Below, one piece after another: positions 1-11,579 of a stretch of 64,000 nucleotides of DNA. The notes below the pieces were generated by a model that did not search any database, had not been told where the DNA came from, and saw only the letters and a program-made list of their open reading frames with translations. Origin of the DNA: Siphonodentalium dalli (taxonomy: Eukaryota; Mollusca; Scaphopoda; Gadilida; Siphonodentaliidae); NCBI GenBank assembly GCA_032622095.1, contig CP136066.1, positions 59,552,609 through 59,616,608 on the forward strand. The letters are read 5' to 3'. The position numbers and the translations under genes are program-made. Position 1 is the stretch's first letter. Every line of letters begins with the position of its first letter.

Positions 1-494
1 GATTACTTAAACGACTGCCCTATATAAGACATACTAGTGAGCTAGCTAATACCAGATAATCCAACAATAACCTTGTATATTTGGGTGGGACTCATGGTGA
101 GGGACGTACAGTGCTTGCATTAAAACAATACATGCACAATTAGGATCATGGGGGATATAACATAACAAAAATTATGAGAACATGAAGTCTATTCTGTAAA
201 CGTTTAGCCAAGCTACCTTAACTGGTTCAGTGCTGAAAGCCCATATTTGGACCCTATGTAAGAGTGCTGGAAGCCCAGATATGGGCTTTGGCAATGACAC
301 TGTCTTGTTTAGTCAACTTTTGTTTAGTTTAATCATTTAAATAGCATTTGTCAGGTAATATTTAAGAAATATTGTTACATATATAATTAAATTGGGACAT
401 TGTGAAGTTTGAATGGATGCCGACCAATAAAATTGTCAGAAAAGGTACTTATATCGCGAAAAGTTTGAGACAAATGTTTTGCCCTAAGGGCGGC
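1..494. other. Non-coding, nothing recognised
   Basis: AT-rich sequence without an exon-like frame, apart from a short internal duplication near 230-290 ('aagcccatatttgg' / 'aagcccagatatgg'). Presumed intron if the shared exons lie to the left. Confidence 0.6.
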
Positions 495-846
495 CGACAA
501 CCAAGCTCATAACCATAACATAATCAGACATCCAGACTCATATCGATAACCTACTTTGACAAACAGACAACCAGGCTCATAACCATAGCCTAATGAGACA
601 TCCAGGCCCATAACCATTGCCCAATGAGACATCCAGACTCATAATCATTGCCTAATGAGACATCCAGACCCATAACCATAGTCTAATGAGACATCAAGGC
701 TCATAACCATAGCCTAATGGCTAATGAGACATCCAGGCCCATAGGCATAGCCATAGCATAATGAGACATCCAGACTCATAACCATAGCCTATTAAGACAT
801 CCAAGCTCATAACCATGGCCTAGTGAGACATCCAGGCTCATAACAT
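495..846. repeat. Minisatellite, about 31-bp unit
   Basis: About ten imperfect copies of a unit of the form 'gagacatccaggctcat' + 'aaccatagcctaat'. Unit length varies slightly, with some expanded copies. Non-coding. Confidence 0.85.
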
Positions 847-1293
847 AATCACAAATGTATATATATGGGGGTCAAATTTGAGAAAAGAGTGCAAATTATC
901 AACTCCGAGCATAAAAATTCAATAATTTTCTGTTTGTTGAAATATATATATACGCATTTTATTACGTTTATGTAGGATATTTAGCAGCGAACCAGTTAAA
1001 GGAAAATAGAGTTATCCCCCTTTATCACGACAACGTCCAGTTAAGTCTCTGACACACACCGATAACTTTGATATATAACACATATATGTTCCCTCAATGC
1101 GAATGGGAAATAAGGTGGAGATATGCACTGTGGTTTCAATATAATTAAAATTTTCCCCAATATAAAAAAGCATCCATTATTCTGAATTTCGTATCATGGG
1201 CTTTTTGCTGATTAATAACCCACGTAGTGTCCTATCTGTTTGCTGATTACAAACTAGTGTCCTATCTACTAGTGTCCGATTACTAAGCTAGTG
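847..1293. other. Non-coding spacer before exon 1
   Basis: AT-rich. Near 1205-1293 the motif 'ctagtgtcctatct' recurs several times, grading into the duplicated acceptor block. No coding signal seen. Confidence 0.6.
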
Positions 1294-1329
1294 CCCTATC
1301 TGAGACTTACGTTGTGTTGCTTCGTGCAG
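1294..1329 (+). promoter_or_regulatory. Duplicate acceptor-like block upstream of exon 1
   Basis: The segment 'ccctatctgagacttacgt...gtgttgcttcgtgcag' resembles the real exon 1 acceptor block at 1384-1420 ('ccctatttgagacgttcgt...ttctctctag'). It ends in AG but is followed by non-finger sequence with a stop (TGA) within nine codons in phase 0. It is probably a decoy or relic acceptor. Use in splicing is unproven. Confidence 0.5.
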
Positions 1330-1420
1330 TCGGGGTTAATGTACCAGGCAACGTGACTATTAGCTCACATGAAATTTAACTAGCCCTATTTGAGACGTTC
1401 GTTGTGTTGTTTCTCTCTAG

Positions 1421-1720
1421 TTGCCTGAGTTACCATTCTGCTGCACGATATGTGGACAACAGTTCGCCAACAAAGACAGCCGTCGGAAACATCTCAACCG
1501 GATCCATCGCCCACATGCGTTTAGCTGTGACTCGTGCGGGAAAACCTTCTGCCAGGGGTGGGAGCTGAGGCAACATTCGAACACACACCAGCCGTCGAAG
1601 CCCTACTCATGTCCGTATTGCACAAACGAGTACACCTCGAAGCCAGGATATTACAAACATCTCAAACTTCACCATTCGGACCAGCTTCAACCGGACTCGG
1701 AGTGGCCAGGGGCATCGTGA
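1421..1720 (+). CDS. Zinc-finger cassette exon 1 (alternative last exon, three C2H2 fingers)
   Basis: Terminal coding exon of 99 codons plus TGA. It follows the acceptor 'gttgtttctctctag' directly and is read in phase 0, starting L-P-E-L-P-F. Fingers: F1 C7-x2-C10 (CTIC) with its helix ahead of KHLNRIH; F2 CDSC with helix QGWELRQ and HSNTH; F3 CPYC with helix SKPGYYK and HLKLHH. The F1-F2 linker is RPHAFS; the F2-F3 linker is QPSKPYS, close to a classic KP linker. The tail is short and acidic (SDQLQPDSEW). There is no usable ATG ahead of F1, so it must be spliced to an upstream exon. Role inferred: DNA-contacting C-terminus of one isoform of a nuclear transcription factor. Closest in-window relative is exon 2 (shared WELRQH in F2). 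The gene name cannot be given because the shared 5' exons are outside the window. Confidence 0.9.
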   Translation: MPELPFCCTICGQQFANKDSRRKHLNRIHRPHAFSCDSCGKTFCQGWELRQHSNTHQPSKPYSCPYCTNEYTSKPGYYKHLKLHHSDQLQPDSEWPGAS

Positions 1721-2121
1721 CTCTGTTCTCAGCAAGGGCAGTAACCCTACTCCGCTATAATTATGTACTTATGCTGCATAATGGATCTATACCTGCCTGA
1801 CAGTGTCAGCTGCATAATGGATCTAGTTACTAGCTGCATTATGGATCTAGTTGCTATCTGGCATTAGTGTCACCAAGCCCATGACATTAGTTTTGCACCA
1901 GTGGAAGCAAGCATGTTCCGCTAAATGTCCCGGATAACTGCGCTTTCCACGGAAGTAACCATGCTCAGCTAAATATAGTTATGCTGAATAATCGATCTAG
2001 TTCTGACCTTGTCAGCAGGCCCCAACTTGAACTTAGTTTTACAAAACTGTCAGTGACACTGTTCTATGCCGGGCGGAGTAACCACGCTCATGTATCATCA
2101 CCAACGCCTCGGTCAATTCCG
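1721..2121. other. Spacer after exon 1 with short repeats
   Basis: Several copies of 'gctgcataatggatctag' occur within about 120 bases after the stop (roughly 1770-1855), with a diverged copy near 1985. This is probably 3' UTR or flanking sequence. No AATAAA hexamer seen close to the stop. Confidence 0.5.
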
Positions 2122-2545
2122 CTACGCCCATTTCGCTTCGCTGGGAAATAACCTCTTCCATAATTAGAAACTATTTTCGCGTAACGCTACAATACACGGC
2201 CTTGATTATAAGGCGATGACCTTGACTCGTTGACGCACATATTTGAATAGAGCAGAATATTCACTGCATGGTAGTGGCCACCGTAGTGCCGAACTTGATC
2301 ATGCACTAAATGGTGATAAATAGTATTTAAAAAAATAGCAATAATTTGTACCAATTTTAACATATGAGTCTCCCAGTTAACATAGTAGTATAGACCACGT
2401 ACGTAATTGTGGGGAATAAGATAAAACGTTAAGTCCGGGTAGTATGCACATGATCAATCAAGTGATTGAAATGGTCCGGCAGATATGGTATCTATTTATG
2501 GAAGAGGTTATTTCCCAGCGAAGCGGAAATGGCTGAGTCTTAGAG
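2122..2545. mobile_element. MITE family J, copy 1
   Basis: Inverted arms: the left one contains 'cgctgggaaataacctcttc', the right one is its reverse complement within 2493-2540 ('gaagaggttatttcccagcg'). The interior is non-coding. A related, more diverged copy with the same arms lies near 12.76-13.07 kb. The boundaries are approximate. Confidence 0.6.
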
Positions 2546-2617
2546 AATGGCTCAGATATATGTACTATTCCTGCACGATTAATGAAGTATCAGTCATCAG
2601 TCCCAACTTACGACTGT

Positions 2618-2920
2618 TCTGTGATTCGGGGTGTCCAGCCCGGGTTTCACTGTTGTGCGCTAACGCGATGGGGAAACTGATTCGGGTTGGCTAGCCCGGG
2701 ATACACTATTCTGCGCTAATGTGTTGGGCACTGATTCGGGGTGGTTATAGCGCGGGATACACTGTTCTACCTAATGGGATGGGACACTTATTCGGAAGGG
2801 TCGTTACTGTTCTGCGCTAATGGGGTGGGACACTGATTCGGGATGGCTAGCCCTGGATACACTGTTCTTCGATAATGGGTTGTGACTGATTCGGGGTGTC
2901 TAGCCCGGGATGCTCGGAGG
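2618..2920. repeat. Minisatellite, about 55-60 bp unit
   Basis: Five to six degenerate copies of a unit containing 'ctgattcggggtg', 'ctagcccgggatacac' and 'tgttctgcgctaatggg'. Relatively GC-rich for this window. Not coding. Confidence 0.8.
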
Positions 2921-4394
2921 GTCGAAGGACACATTCCCACCCCCACATTGTCTATACAAGAAACCGAAAATAGATTCTATAAATAAGAGGCGATGTTGTC
3001 GGTATGCCTCGTCCTTCCTTCTTTGTATTCTTCGATTGTGGTGCCGCTCGCCAATGAGAGACTGTGTATCCGACTGACCTATGCATACTCATGCATAACT
3101 TTACCCCGGCTGCCCTATACATACTCATACGGTAACTTCCTGATGTTACCAGGCCCAACTTCACGCCAATGGCTGTAAACACGCTGCGATATATAATATA
3201 CCCAGCCTGCATAATTAATGTACTTTCTTATCTGATTGCCACGTTTCATAATCTTGTATTGTCTTCGGGTTGTAGTGTGTCAAACTGACATATCTAAGCT
3301 CTTGTATACGCATGCTTGTAACAAACAATATGTCACCTCTTGTCTGTAATTTGTATATAAACATTAATTATTATTCAAGAATAAAACAATTTTGGTCGTT
3401 GTATTCAGATAATCTTGATTTAATTCAAATGAAAGCAAACGGCTTTCTGTCCACAGGTTGTTATTATTGTAGAAAAGCTCTGCTTTTCCAATTTCCATTG
3501 TCGTTTATTCATTTATTCTACAGTTCAGCATTTAGTATACATTATACAGCCATAATATTATTTGCTTACTGGTGTAGATATAACTAATCTTCCCAGGTGT
3601 CGTTTAGGTCCCAGGTTACACTTGTGTATTTCCCCTGCATAAATTCAGCATAATGTAACGATATGCCCTTCCTTAGGTGTGTGACATTTCCGCAATTCAA
3701 TTTGGCCAACCGACCCCTTGTGTGGTCGGACCATGGGCACGACTAAGTTGGTGAAATTGTCGGTAAGAACCCCCCTCCCAATACACAAATTTATATCTAT
3801 AATCGAGAATAAGATTACCCATGGAAAACCTAAGTCATTGGTAGCTGGGGAAGTGCTATGGGCTGCGATAAATCAACTGGTATTTCGCTTCAAGCTTTGT
3901 GCGTGAAGGGAAGTTGTCATACTATGTTTGTCGTAGTTCCTAACTCATTTACTATGTGCACCACGTTTTCTTTTTCCAATTTTAATAAATTCGATGTTGA
4001 ATACACTGTTAGAAATGTCCGTACGAGAACTGACCTATGTTAACTTTTAAAAGTGAATCAGTGTTACGTAATCAATAGCGCTGCACCCAGATGGAACTAT
4101 GTTCCGTAATAAATGCCATAACTGAAGTCCCTCTGCTAACAAAAATAATCTCTTTTTAAATTTTGGATATCTTCTTGATACCACACGAGGAAGCCACCGT
4201 GGAGGAGTGCGCACTGCTACTACAAGCAAAACGGGAAAATGGTCATTTGATGTGGACTCATCTCATACCTCGATCATACCCGTACGATGTCGTGGCCCCA
4301 GTGAACCAATCGGTACAGTGCTGAGTATATTACGCCGTCATATAGGCCGCTCAGCGCTAACGAATCTGGTTCAGACCCCGACAAGCGCGGATTC
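2921..4394. other. Non-coding spacer, nothing recognised
   Basis: About 1.5 kb without a cysteine/histidine finger pattern, terminal inverted repeat or tandem structure that I could identify. Small open frames on both strands look random. Confidence 0.5.
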
Positions 4395-4399
4395 GTGAT

Positions 4400-4590
4400 C
4401 CACGTAAGGGGGAGGGGGTAATCAGATTCGTGTATCTAGGCAAGTTCGTCAGTTTCTTTCCGGGGGTCGGTGGTTTATACACGCATTGGAGCGATTTCCC
4501 AGTGAGATTTACCCTCCGTGGTAGTCTTTCTTCCACCCGTAAATCTCACGTCGTGATATGGCACTGAACCCCCCAATTAACCAACATCAC
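4400..4590 (+). repeat. Degenerate SINE-like element
   Basis: Contains 'cagattcgtgtatctaggc' + 'aagttcgtcag', also found near 52.89 kb and in part near 36.55 kb. It ends in 'gtcgtgatatggcactgaa' + 'cccccc', related to the tail of the SINE at 18.4 kb. Assignment rests on these shared words only. Confidence 0.4.
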
Positions 4591-4611
4591 GCTGTCAATC
4601 GTTTAGCTATC

Positions 4612-5024
4612 GAACCGCCACAACCGTCACCTGTATTAAGTTAGTATGAACCGCCACAACCGTCACCCATATTAAGTTAGTATGAACCGCCACAACCGTC
4701 ACCCGTATTAAGTTAGTATGAACCACCACAACCGTCACCCGTATTAAGTTAGTATGAACCACCACAACCGTCACCCGTATTAAGTTAGTATGAACCACCA
4801 CAACCGTGACCCGTATTAAGTTAGTATGAACCGCCACAACCGTCACCCGTATTAAGTTAGTATGAACCGCCACAACCGTCACCCGTATTAAGTTAGTATG
4901 AATCACTACAACCGTCACCCGTATTAAGTTAGTATGAACCGCCACAACCGTCACCCGTATTAAGTTAGTATGAACCGCCACAACCGTCACCCGTATTAAG
5001 TTAGTATGAACCACCACAACCACC
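4612..5024. repeat. Minisatellite, 36-bp unit, about 11 copies
   Basis: A highly regular 36-bp unit ('gaaccgccacaaccgtcacc' + 'cgtattaagttagtat') with a few substitutions. Because 36 is a multiple of three, the minus strand stays open and gives a 12-residue peptide repeat. Spacers of independent sequence are absent, so this is a minisatellite and not a CRISPR array. Confidence 0.95.
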
Positions 5025-5425
5025 GTCAGTGCTATCATAATCATATCTTGACACAGCTTCTCGTTCATTTTCTCTTGAGTAGACCTTATTATAAGGCCTT
5101 TACCCGATTAACATATTGGTATATCGGCAAAATGTACAGACTTATCATTGCACAAATCGAATCATTTCGACGGGAATCTAAATATCGTATTGCCACAATC
5201 CCTGATCGTTCCAAGTGTTATCCGGGGAAGAGTGGACTATACGGTTGAACAATACAGTTTATTTTATCTTACACGGGTTATGAAAGGGTGCTCGAAACTC
5301 CAGAATGGAATTAGATTCCTAACCCATTTATCCAAAGACTGGGAATTGGGTCGATCCCTGAAACGCCCTAAAGGTCATTAGATCTGACCTCTTCTCTCAG
5401 ATTGCTATCCTATTTCTCCCCATAG
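5025..5425. other. Spacer before exon 2
   Basis: Intronic sequence ending in a pyrimidine-rich tract with two candidate AGs. The first (5399-5400) would put an in-frame TAG (5423-5425) in the exon. The second (5424-5425) gives an open finger frame and is preferred. Confidence 0.6.
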
Positions 5426-5713
5426 AAACTGTACAGAGCACGCTGGTATGCGTCACGATGCACGTGCGAAGAATGTGGTCTGGTGTTTCCGAGCAGACAA
5501 AAGTACACGAAGCATAGGAACAGAAATCATCGTCCGCACGCATATAGCTGTACCGAGTGCGCCAAAACATTCTGCATGGCATGGGAGCTGCGTCAGCATA
5601 TGAACACTCATCTCGATTACAAGCCATTTGCCTGCAATTATTGCTCAGCCTCGTACTCGTCCAAGTCTGGAATACAGAAGCACGTGCGGCTTAATCATAC
5701 AGATGACACGTAA
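5426..5713 (+). CDS. Zinc-finger cassette exon 2 (alternative last exon, three C2H2 fingers)
   Basis: Exon of 95 codons plus TAA, preceded by the acceptor 'cctatttctccccatag' and read in phase 0 (K-L-Y-R-A-R-W). An in-frame TAG lies inside the acceptor, which fixes the left limit. F1 CEEC with helix SRQKYTK and HRNRNH; F2 CTEC with helix MAWELRQ and HMNTH; F3 CNYC with helix SKSGIQK and HVRLNH. Linkers are RPHAYS and LDYKPFA. The protein ends four residues after the last His (TDDT). F2 is almost identical to that of exon 1 while F1 and F3 helices differ, as expected for duplication followed by divergence of DNA-contact residues. It ends the transcript; no splice donor is needed. Confidence 0.9.
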   Translation, partial: KLYRARWYASRCTCEECGLVFPSRQKYTKHRNRNHRPHAYSCTECAKTFCMAWELRQHMNTHLDYKPFACNYCSASYSSKSGIQKHVRLNHTDDT

Positions 5714-5978
5714 AACAGGTACCTGGTCGAACACGATCAACCGTCGTCTTGATTTTTGTGCTTCTAAGTTTTGATTTTCGAGCGAATTTGTTTTTACAAG
5801 ATTACTTGACAACTGATTAATTGATTACTTCATGCATAACTTGTACATAAATTAATTTCAAGTTTATTATAAAGTGTACATAATGTAACAAATTATACGA
5901 AGGAATGGGATATTAAAAGTCATCTACGATAAATATATGCAGCTGATATTGTCAACATGTTGCTGAAAAATTATTATT

Positions 5979-6510
5979 TTAACCCTTTCTATACTAAATA
6001 CTCATTGACGAGTAGTTATCCCTTAGGAAATGTTCAGATAATACGTTAAACCCTTTCTATACTAAATACTCATTGACGAGTAGTTATCCCTTAGGAATTG
6101 TTCAGATAATAAGTTTAACCCTTTCTATACTAAATACTCATTGACGATTAGTTATCCCTTAGGAAATGTTCAGATAATAAGTTATACCCTTTCTATACTA
6201 AATACTCATTGACGATTAGTTATCCCTTAGGAAATGTTCAGATAATAAGTTATACCCTTTCTATACTAAATACTCATTGACGAGTAGTTATCCCTTAGGA
6301 AATGTTCAGATAATAAGTTCGGTCGTTTCGTTTGTTGAACTTATTATCTAAACATTTCCCTCCAAAAAGATGAAGTCTTCTGCGCTTGTATTATCATTTC
6401 GTCTGTCTGATTATTTTTTATGATCATCCCTCCAAATAAATAATAGATCATTCCAATGTATACAATTATAAACTGGCCGGGAGAATCTATTTAGTTTAGA
6501 AAGGGTTTAA
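5979..6510. mobile_element. MITE family K with tandemly expanded left end
   Basis: Bounded by 'ttaaccctttctatacta' on the left and 'tttagaaagggtttaa' on the right, with TTAA at both ends. The left ~68 bp is repeated five times (5981-6320), containing 'actcattgacgagtagtt' and 'aaatgttcagataata'. Then comes the inverted 'gttgaacttattatctaaac' and a unique interior. Related copies: 13.86-14.24, 24.16-24.43 and 48.54-48.78 kb. Confidence 0.8.
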
Positions 6511-7014
6511 ATTGTCGTATTACCTTAGCACTGTCGGACTTTCATTATAATTTCGACATTATAGCTTGATGTAGAAATATAGACTCCAAATAAAAGACAT
6601 ATATACCCTCTGGAATGTGTCAAATGTTCTATTACCTCTATTGCCGTCTTTTCATTATTGTATTTGTGTTGTTTCGTCTATAAAGTATTCAGTATCCGGG
6701 TACATATACCCGTACATGTATATATCACTTCAAGATTTCAATAGTTTATTTAATGACATATTGTGGGCTTATTTCGGTGAATAAGTTAGTTACCGAACAC
6801 TATCTCCACTGGAAGAATGTTACAACCAACTAAGGTTGTCGAAAACTGCAACGACATCGACTACCATTTCAGAAAACACAACCTTCAAACTACGCACACA
6901 TATAAATTTTTAACTACTTCATTCGGGACGAATTAATAGGTGATATCGGCAATGACTCCGCCAGTAATAGTCATTGTATGTAATTCCTTCATGACAATAA
7001 CTCTGTTTTCTGAC
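6511..7014. other. Non-coding spacer
   Basis: AT-rich, no feature recognised. Confidence 0.5.
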
Positions 7015-7231
7015 TACAGTAATGCCCTAAATAATCGACACCTTGACCACAGCAGAATTATGGGTAACTTTTCAGGATTTAGTCGGAAATATGGCTTGTT
7101 GCCATTCATCGGAAAGCTTTCACGGAGAGCTTTCCGATGAATGGCAACAAGCCATATTTCCGACTAAATCCTGAAAAGTTACCCATAATTATGCTGTGGT
7201 TAAGGAGTCGATTATTTAGGGCATTACTGTA
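7015..7231. mobile_element. MITE family C (near-perfect hairpin, TA flanks), copy 1
   Basis: Near-perfect inverted repeat from 'cagtaatgccctaa' to 'ttagggcattactg', flanked by TA on each side as in Tc1/mariner-derived MITEs. Arms of about 100 bp meet at the 'cggaaagctttc' centre. No transposase frame. Four more copies at 29.1, 32.6, 50.1 and 52.2 kb. Confidence 0.85.
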
Positions 7232-10200
7232 TTTTGGTTATCAAATTTGTGAGCATATCTAATTTTGGCATGGTTAATTGCTATTCTGTTCTAAACCCTG
7301 CATCGAGTCGTCAAGGGAGATACACCCTGCATAGAGATTACTGAACACCTGAGCGGAGTATTCCACATATCATTTGAACTGCGTAGTCGTGCGACGACAA
7401 GGCGATCAATATGTACCACTTGCATTGAACCCTTTTTAAGCCGACGTGGATCTACTTGTATATACAGACAATTTCTTCCTATTTCCATAGCAACATAGAA
7501 TCATGAGATGATATACAATGTATACGTAGTTAAAACAAATATTAGACTTTAACAACTTGTGTGAATGCCTGGGGGTGTTGCCAGCGGGTTGAAGATATTT
7601 ATTATTTTTACGTATATTTTATTACTTACCATATACGTGCATATCATTAACACCGCATTCTGTTCAAGGCAATCTTAGTTTTGCTGCGGAATTGATATAA
7701 AAAATACGGACAGCCGAAAGGGGAAATATTAGTTGATGTTTTAATTGGAAAACCGAGAAAGTACTTAAAGTGGACACGTTGTTGCTTGTATGGAACTGTA
7801 ATTTATGTTGAATGCCCTTATTATTTTTGTCGCTATTCTATTGACTTGACTTGAAACATATTTTATTTGCATAATATACAAAAGGGATTGGGGCACAAGT
7901 TTTTACAACTTATGAAGCCCCTCTCCCAACACAATATAGCAACACACATGAAATCAAGATGACGATACAAACGTATTTACATGGTGATAAGTTTTGATGT
8001 ACTTAATATGAGATGATCGGGCTAGATCTAGGTTGGCTACTGGCCGTGGAAATTTGTGTTTAAGGACGATTTGAAGTATTTGGTACGATTGGCGCGAGTG
8101 TTAATATAATTAGGTATTGTTAGTATTTGTATTATGGCGGTAGAAACAATGAAACACTTGTATTCGATTTTTGGTTACTGTTGTGCTCAGGAAGGCAATA
8201 CAGATAACTAATCAGAACGAAATGTTCGAATGTGAGGTTTGTCCATATGTGAGGTGACTGCCACGTAACAAATTTTAATTCCGGAAGCAATTTTAAGTGG
8301 ATTCGGAAGTAAAACAAATAAGACCATTTAGGGATCAAAACGCTTGGTCGCTGCAATATATATTGCTGTGTGATGAGAAATAATTTCTATTGTGATTATG
8401 GTCACGAGTGTTTATTTACCCTTTTCATGGATAACAACATAATACATATCGTTTACATGTTTAATCGCCTCCAGTTATCACGATTTTACACACACGGTCT
8501 AGCTTATAATACAGAGGACACGTGGTCCGATTAGCTTTGGGTGGTTTAGCCGGGACAACTGGTGCATCATACGCCTTTTATTTGGGGACGCAGCACATGC
8601 AATTAGTCCACACATAGGTCGATATTATTCTGGCGCGTTCGGCTGCTACGAATAACCAGGCAGTCTCACTCGTGTTAGAGATTTAGGCTGTAGTTGTATT
8701 ATATATACAGTATATCGATTGAACATCTTGTCATATCATCCTAGGAAATGACGATGTGCTCCCGACAATAGTTTTGTTAAGTCGAGAGTCAAGTACATGG
8801 GGTGTCTAGGCTCGCAACAGGCGGATATACACTCTTATCAAACTAGACCAACAGACGACACCTTGCCCCAGATACATGTATTCTGATGTGCTTTGTGCCT
8901 TCCGAGCTCTATATATCATGTCACGAATCTCCACTCTGCCTGGCTACGCCCATATAGAGAACCTCTTACAATTAGAAGTGTCGTCTGCTCATACAATGTA
9001 TCTGCGAGGGGAACCGTACAGGTGGTATCAGTAAGATCAAGTCATGAACATATACTCTATCTACGCCCATAATGAGCCTCATACAGATAGACAGATCTAT
9101 TCCTGAGTGTAGTTTTGGTGTTGTGACAGGCAAGTTTGTAACATTGAAGAAACAGTGTAATATATTTCTTAGTTGTTACCTGTTCCGGGATAATGTAGTG
9201 CACTGTTGGTAAAGGGTCCAACTCGAAGTTGCACGATTTAAGTGGCGTTGTGAGCGATATTGCTTTGCATCGCTATGACAATATTGGAATTTCTCCCTGG
9301 TAATTAATTCAATGTTTATTGCGATATCGGCTAACAAAAAAGTCATTAAAAAGCACGCACTTTCGAACTTTCGAGCTGGACCACCCTCCACTGTGAAGTA
9401 GATTATTGAGGAACAAACATAAACAAAGAAATAATTTCTCTGCCTTCTTGATTCAGTGTTTAAATGTTCCCTGTCAGAACGCTAACAAGTTCCCAGGTTT
9501 CGTACTCCATGGTGGAATATGATCTCTTTGGGGTATAGTTGGAGTAGTGGTCGTGGCACGATCTAGCTGATCGCATGTTAGTTAACCTTGTCCACAAGAT
9601 CATATGTGTCATGTCATAAACAAAATTTGCGTCATCCTATACATGAGTGTTCCACTCCCATTTGCTTCACGTGGGATTTTGGGTGGTACACATGATTCAC
9701 ACCCCTCTGTGAACTGGTACTGATGATTCATGTGCCCATTTTAACCGGTATTCAGTATTCAACAACAGGGTTGATTCACAGCTATATTAGCACCACATTG
9801 TTCAAGTTTTGTTGTATTTCTTTGTAGAAATGACAAAAAAAAAATTATGTTAATTCAGTCTCCTACATCTTGATATATTGATGTTATGGACATTACTTCT
9901 GCAAATGAGTGGAAATGTCCGTGCTAGTAACACCCTGTTCACAAGATGACATATTTACCATGGAACAAACTAATTATGCGTCATCCTATACATGTGTCTA
10001 GTACCTGAGTGTATAATTGTCATGAGTTTGATAGTTTCTTGTGTGTATTATTCCATCTTCTATTTTGGAATCCAATCCTTTTGTAAACGAAATGTTATGA
10101 GCTTATCTAAGTGATGGTACAGGACTGTAACTGTACATGTAGTCCGACAGTAAAAGAGACATATAGCCACTGAACCCGAAAATTGTTGTCTCAAAACAGG

Positions 10201-11302
10201 TGTTTGCAGAAGTTATATGCAGATATCCCACAACCCAAATATGGAGGGTGGCAAGCTCTAAATATTGAGCAGTTTTAATAATTAGCATTGTTAGATAGCA
10301 CATGTGCAAAACAAATGTGATGAGCTGTCAAATAAAATAAAATAAAATAAAACACGGTCTCCCATACATTCCACAGATGTGGTGGCATTACTAAAACACA
10401 GAACTGCATATAACGAGATAGACAATTAACGAGGACAAATTTAATGAATTTAAATCTTTTCAATAACAATAGTTATTATCGGTAAGTTCCAGCATGTTTG
10501 AAAATTAACATTAACATTTGCTTCTAAGCATTTGTAGAAATAATTTATGTTCACTGTGATAGTACAGACCTCTGACATTTTACATGAACGTTCGCTGTGG
10601 TGGTTTAAATTTTCTGTTTCATGCCGTGAAAATGGCTGTATTTTGTTAGGGACTAAAACATCGTATTCAAAGTTGTGTTGTTTATGACCCCAATTCGTCT
10701 TTATACGGCAGTTACAAGGAGTTAGTGCTCGTCGAAATGTAGCTCAGTGTATTTATCGACCTATTTCGATACCGGGGACAATTCAAAAGCGAATATTATT
10801 GGACGCATTTTGGAGCGCTAACCGCCATGTGGTTTTAAGTGACAGCAACAAAGTGTTGCTCCCATTTAAAGTTTTAAAGATGCTCTATCATTTCCTGACA
10901 CCTCTTTCTACACCAACAAAAACAACAACAAAATACTAGGAAACTCACATTGAAGGCACCGTAGCACTGCTGTTCCCAAACACACACACGAGAAACACCT
11001 GGTGTTACAAATATTTCACATAAAAGTCTTTTAAATGTAAAATTTTCAGTAGCCACATACACTGTCCCGATTCATAAAATATAATGCATAAGAACGTTTC
11101 ATTTGTCAGGCTTTCCTGTCGCATAATTATTATTTTACATCCCCCAAATCTATACAAAAGATCAGGAAAGACATACCCCATCTTTAAGTGGTAGTTACCA
11201 CTACCGATTCCGTTTAGTGTGGGGGTCGCCAGCAACATAAAACTCTAAACATTGCTATATAATCAATGGGGTGAAACCTGGTCTCTGTCCTCTTTTCTGG
11301 TC
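7232..11302. other. 4-kb spacer without recognised genes
   Basis: No finger motif, splice-bounded open frame or clear inverted repeat was seen. A weak duplication occurs around 9.60 and 9.98 kb ('gcgtcatcctatacatg' in both). Short minus-strand frames here have no recognisable domain. Confidence 0.5.
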
Positions 11303-11556
11303 ATAACCCTTCCATGACTGGAGCTTCCTGAAATTTTTCGAAAACCCTGTGCCAATGCATTTTCTTACATAAGCGATAGGGAGCCTCGCATATATAAGAG
11401 CATTCATTGGCCTAACAATATTTACCTTGACCTTGCAAGTCAGTGCATTCTCTTATATATGCGAGGCTCCCTATTTGAGACTCGTATATATAAGAGAATG
11501 CACTGGCACATGATATTTAATGCTGCACCAGCGCACTCCCGTCACGAAAGGGCTAA
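11303..11556. mobile_element. MITE family A2 abutting exon 3 acceptor
   Basis: Ends are 'aacccttccatgactggag' on the left and 'gcgcactcccgtcacgaaag' + 'ggctaa' on the right. Inside are two diverged palindromes built on 'aatgcattctcttatatatg' + 'cgagg'. The right end is only 23 bases before exon 3 starts at 11580. Confidence 0.75.
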
Positions 11557-11579
11557 ATTCCACCTTTGTTTCTTGTTAG

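Noticed and set aside
4612-5024. CRISPR-like regular array
   Set aside because: The whole 36-bp unit repeats with no unique spacers and the genome is eukaryotic.
4607-5068. Long minus-strand open frame with a 12-residue repeat
   Set aside because: It is the translation of a 36-bp minisatellite; unit length divisible by three keeps it open. No start context, splice sites or non-repeat coding part.
5399-5400. Upstream AG ('cttctctcag') as the exon 2 acceptor
   Set aside because: It would include an in-frame TAG at 5423-5425 before the fingers; the AG within that TAG is the better site.
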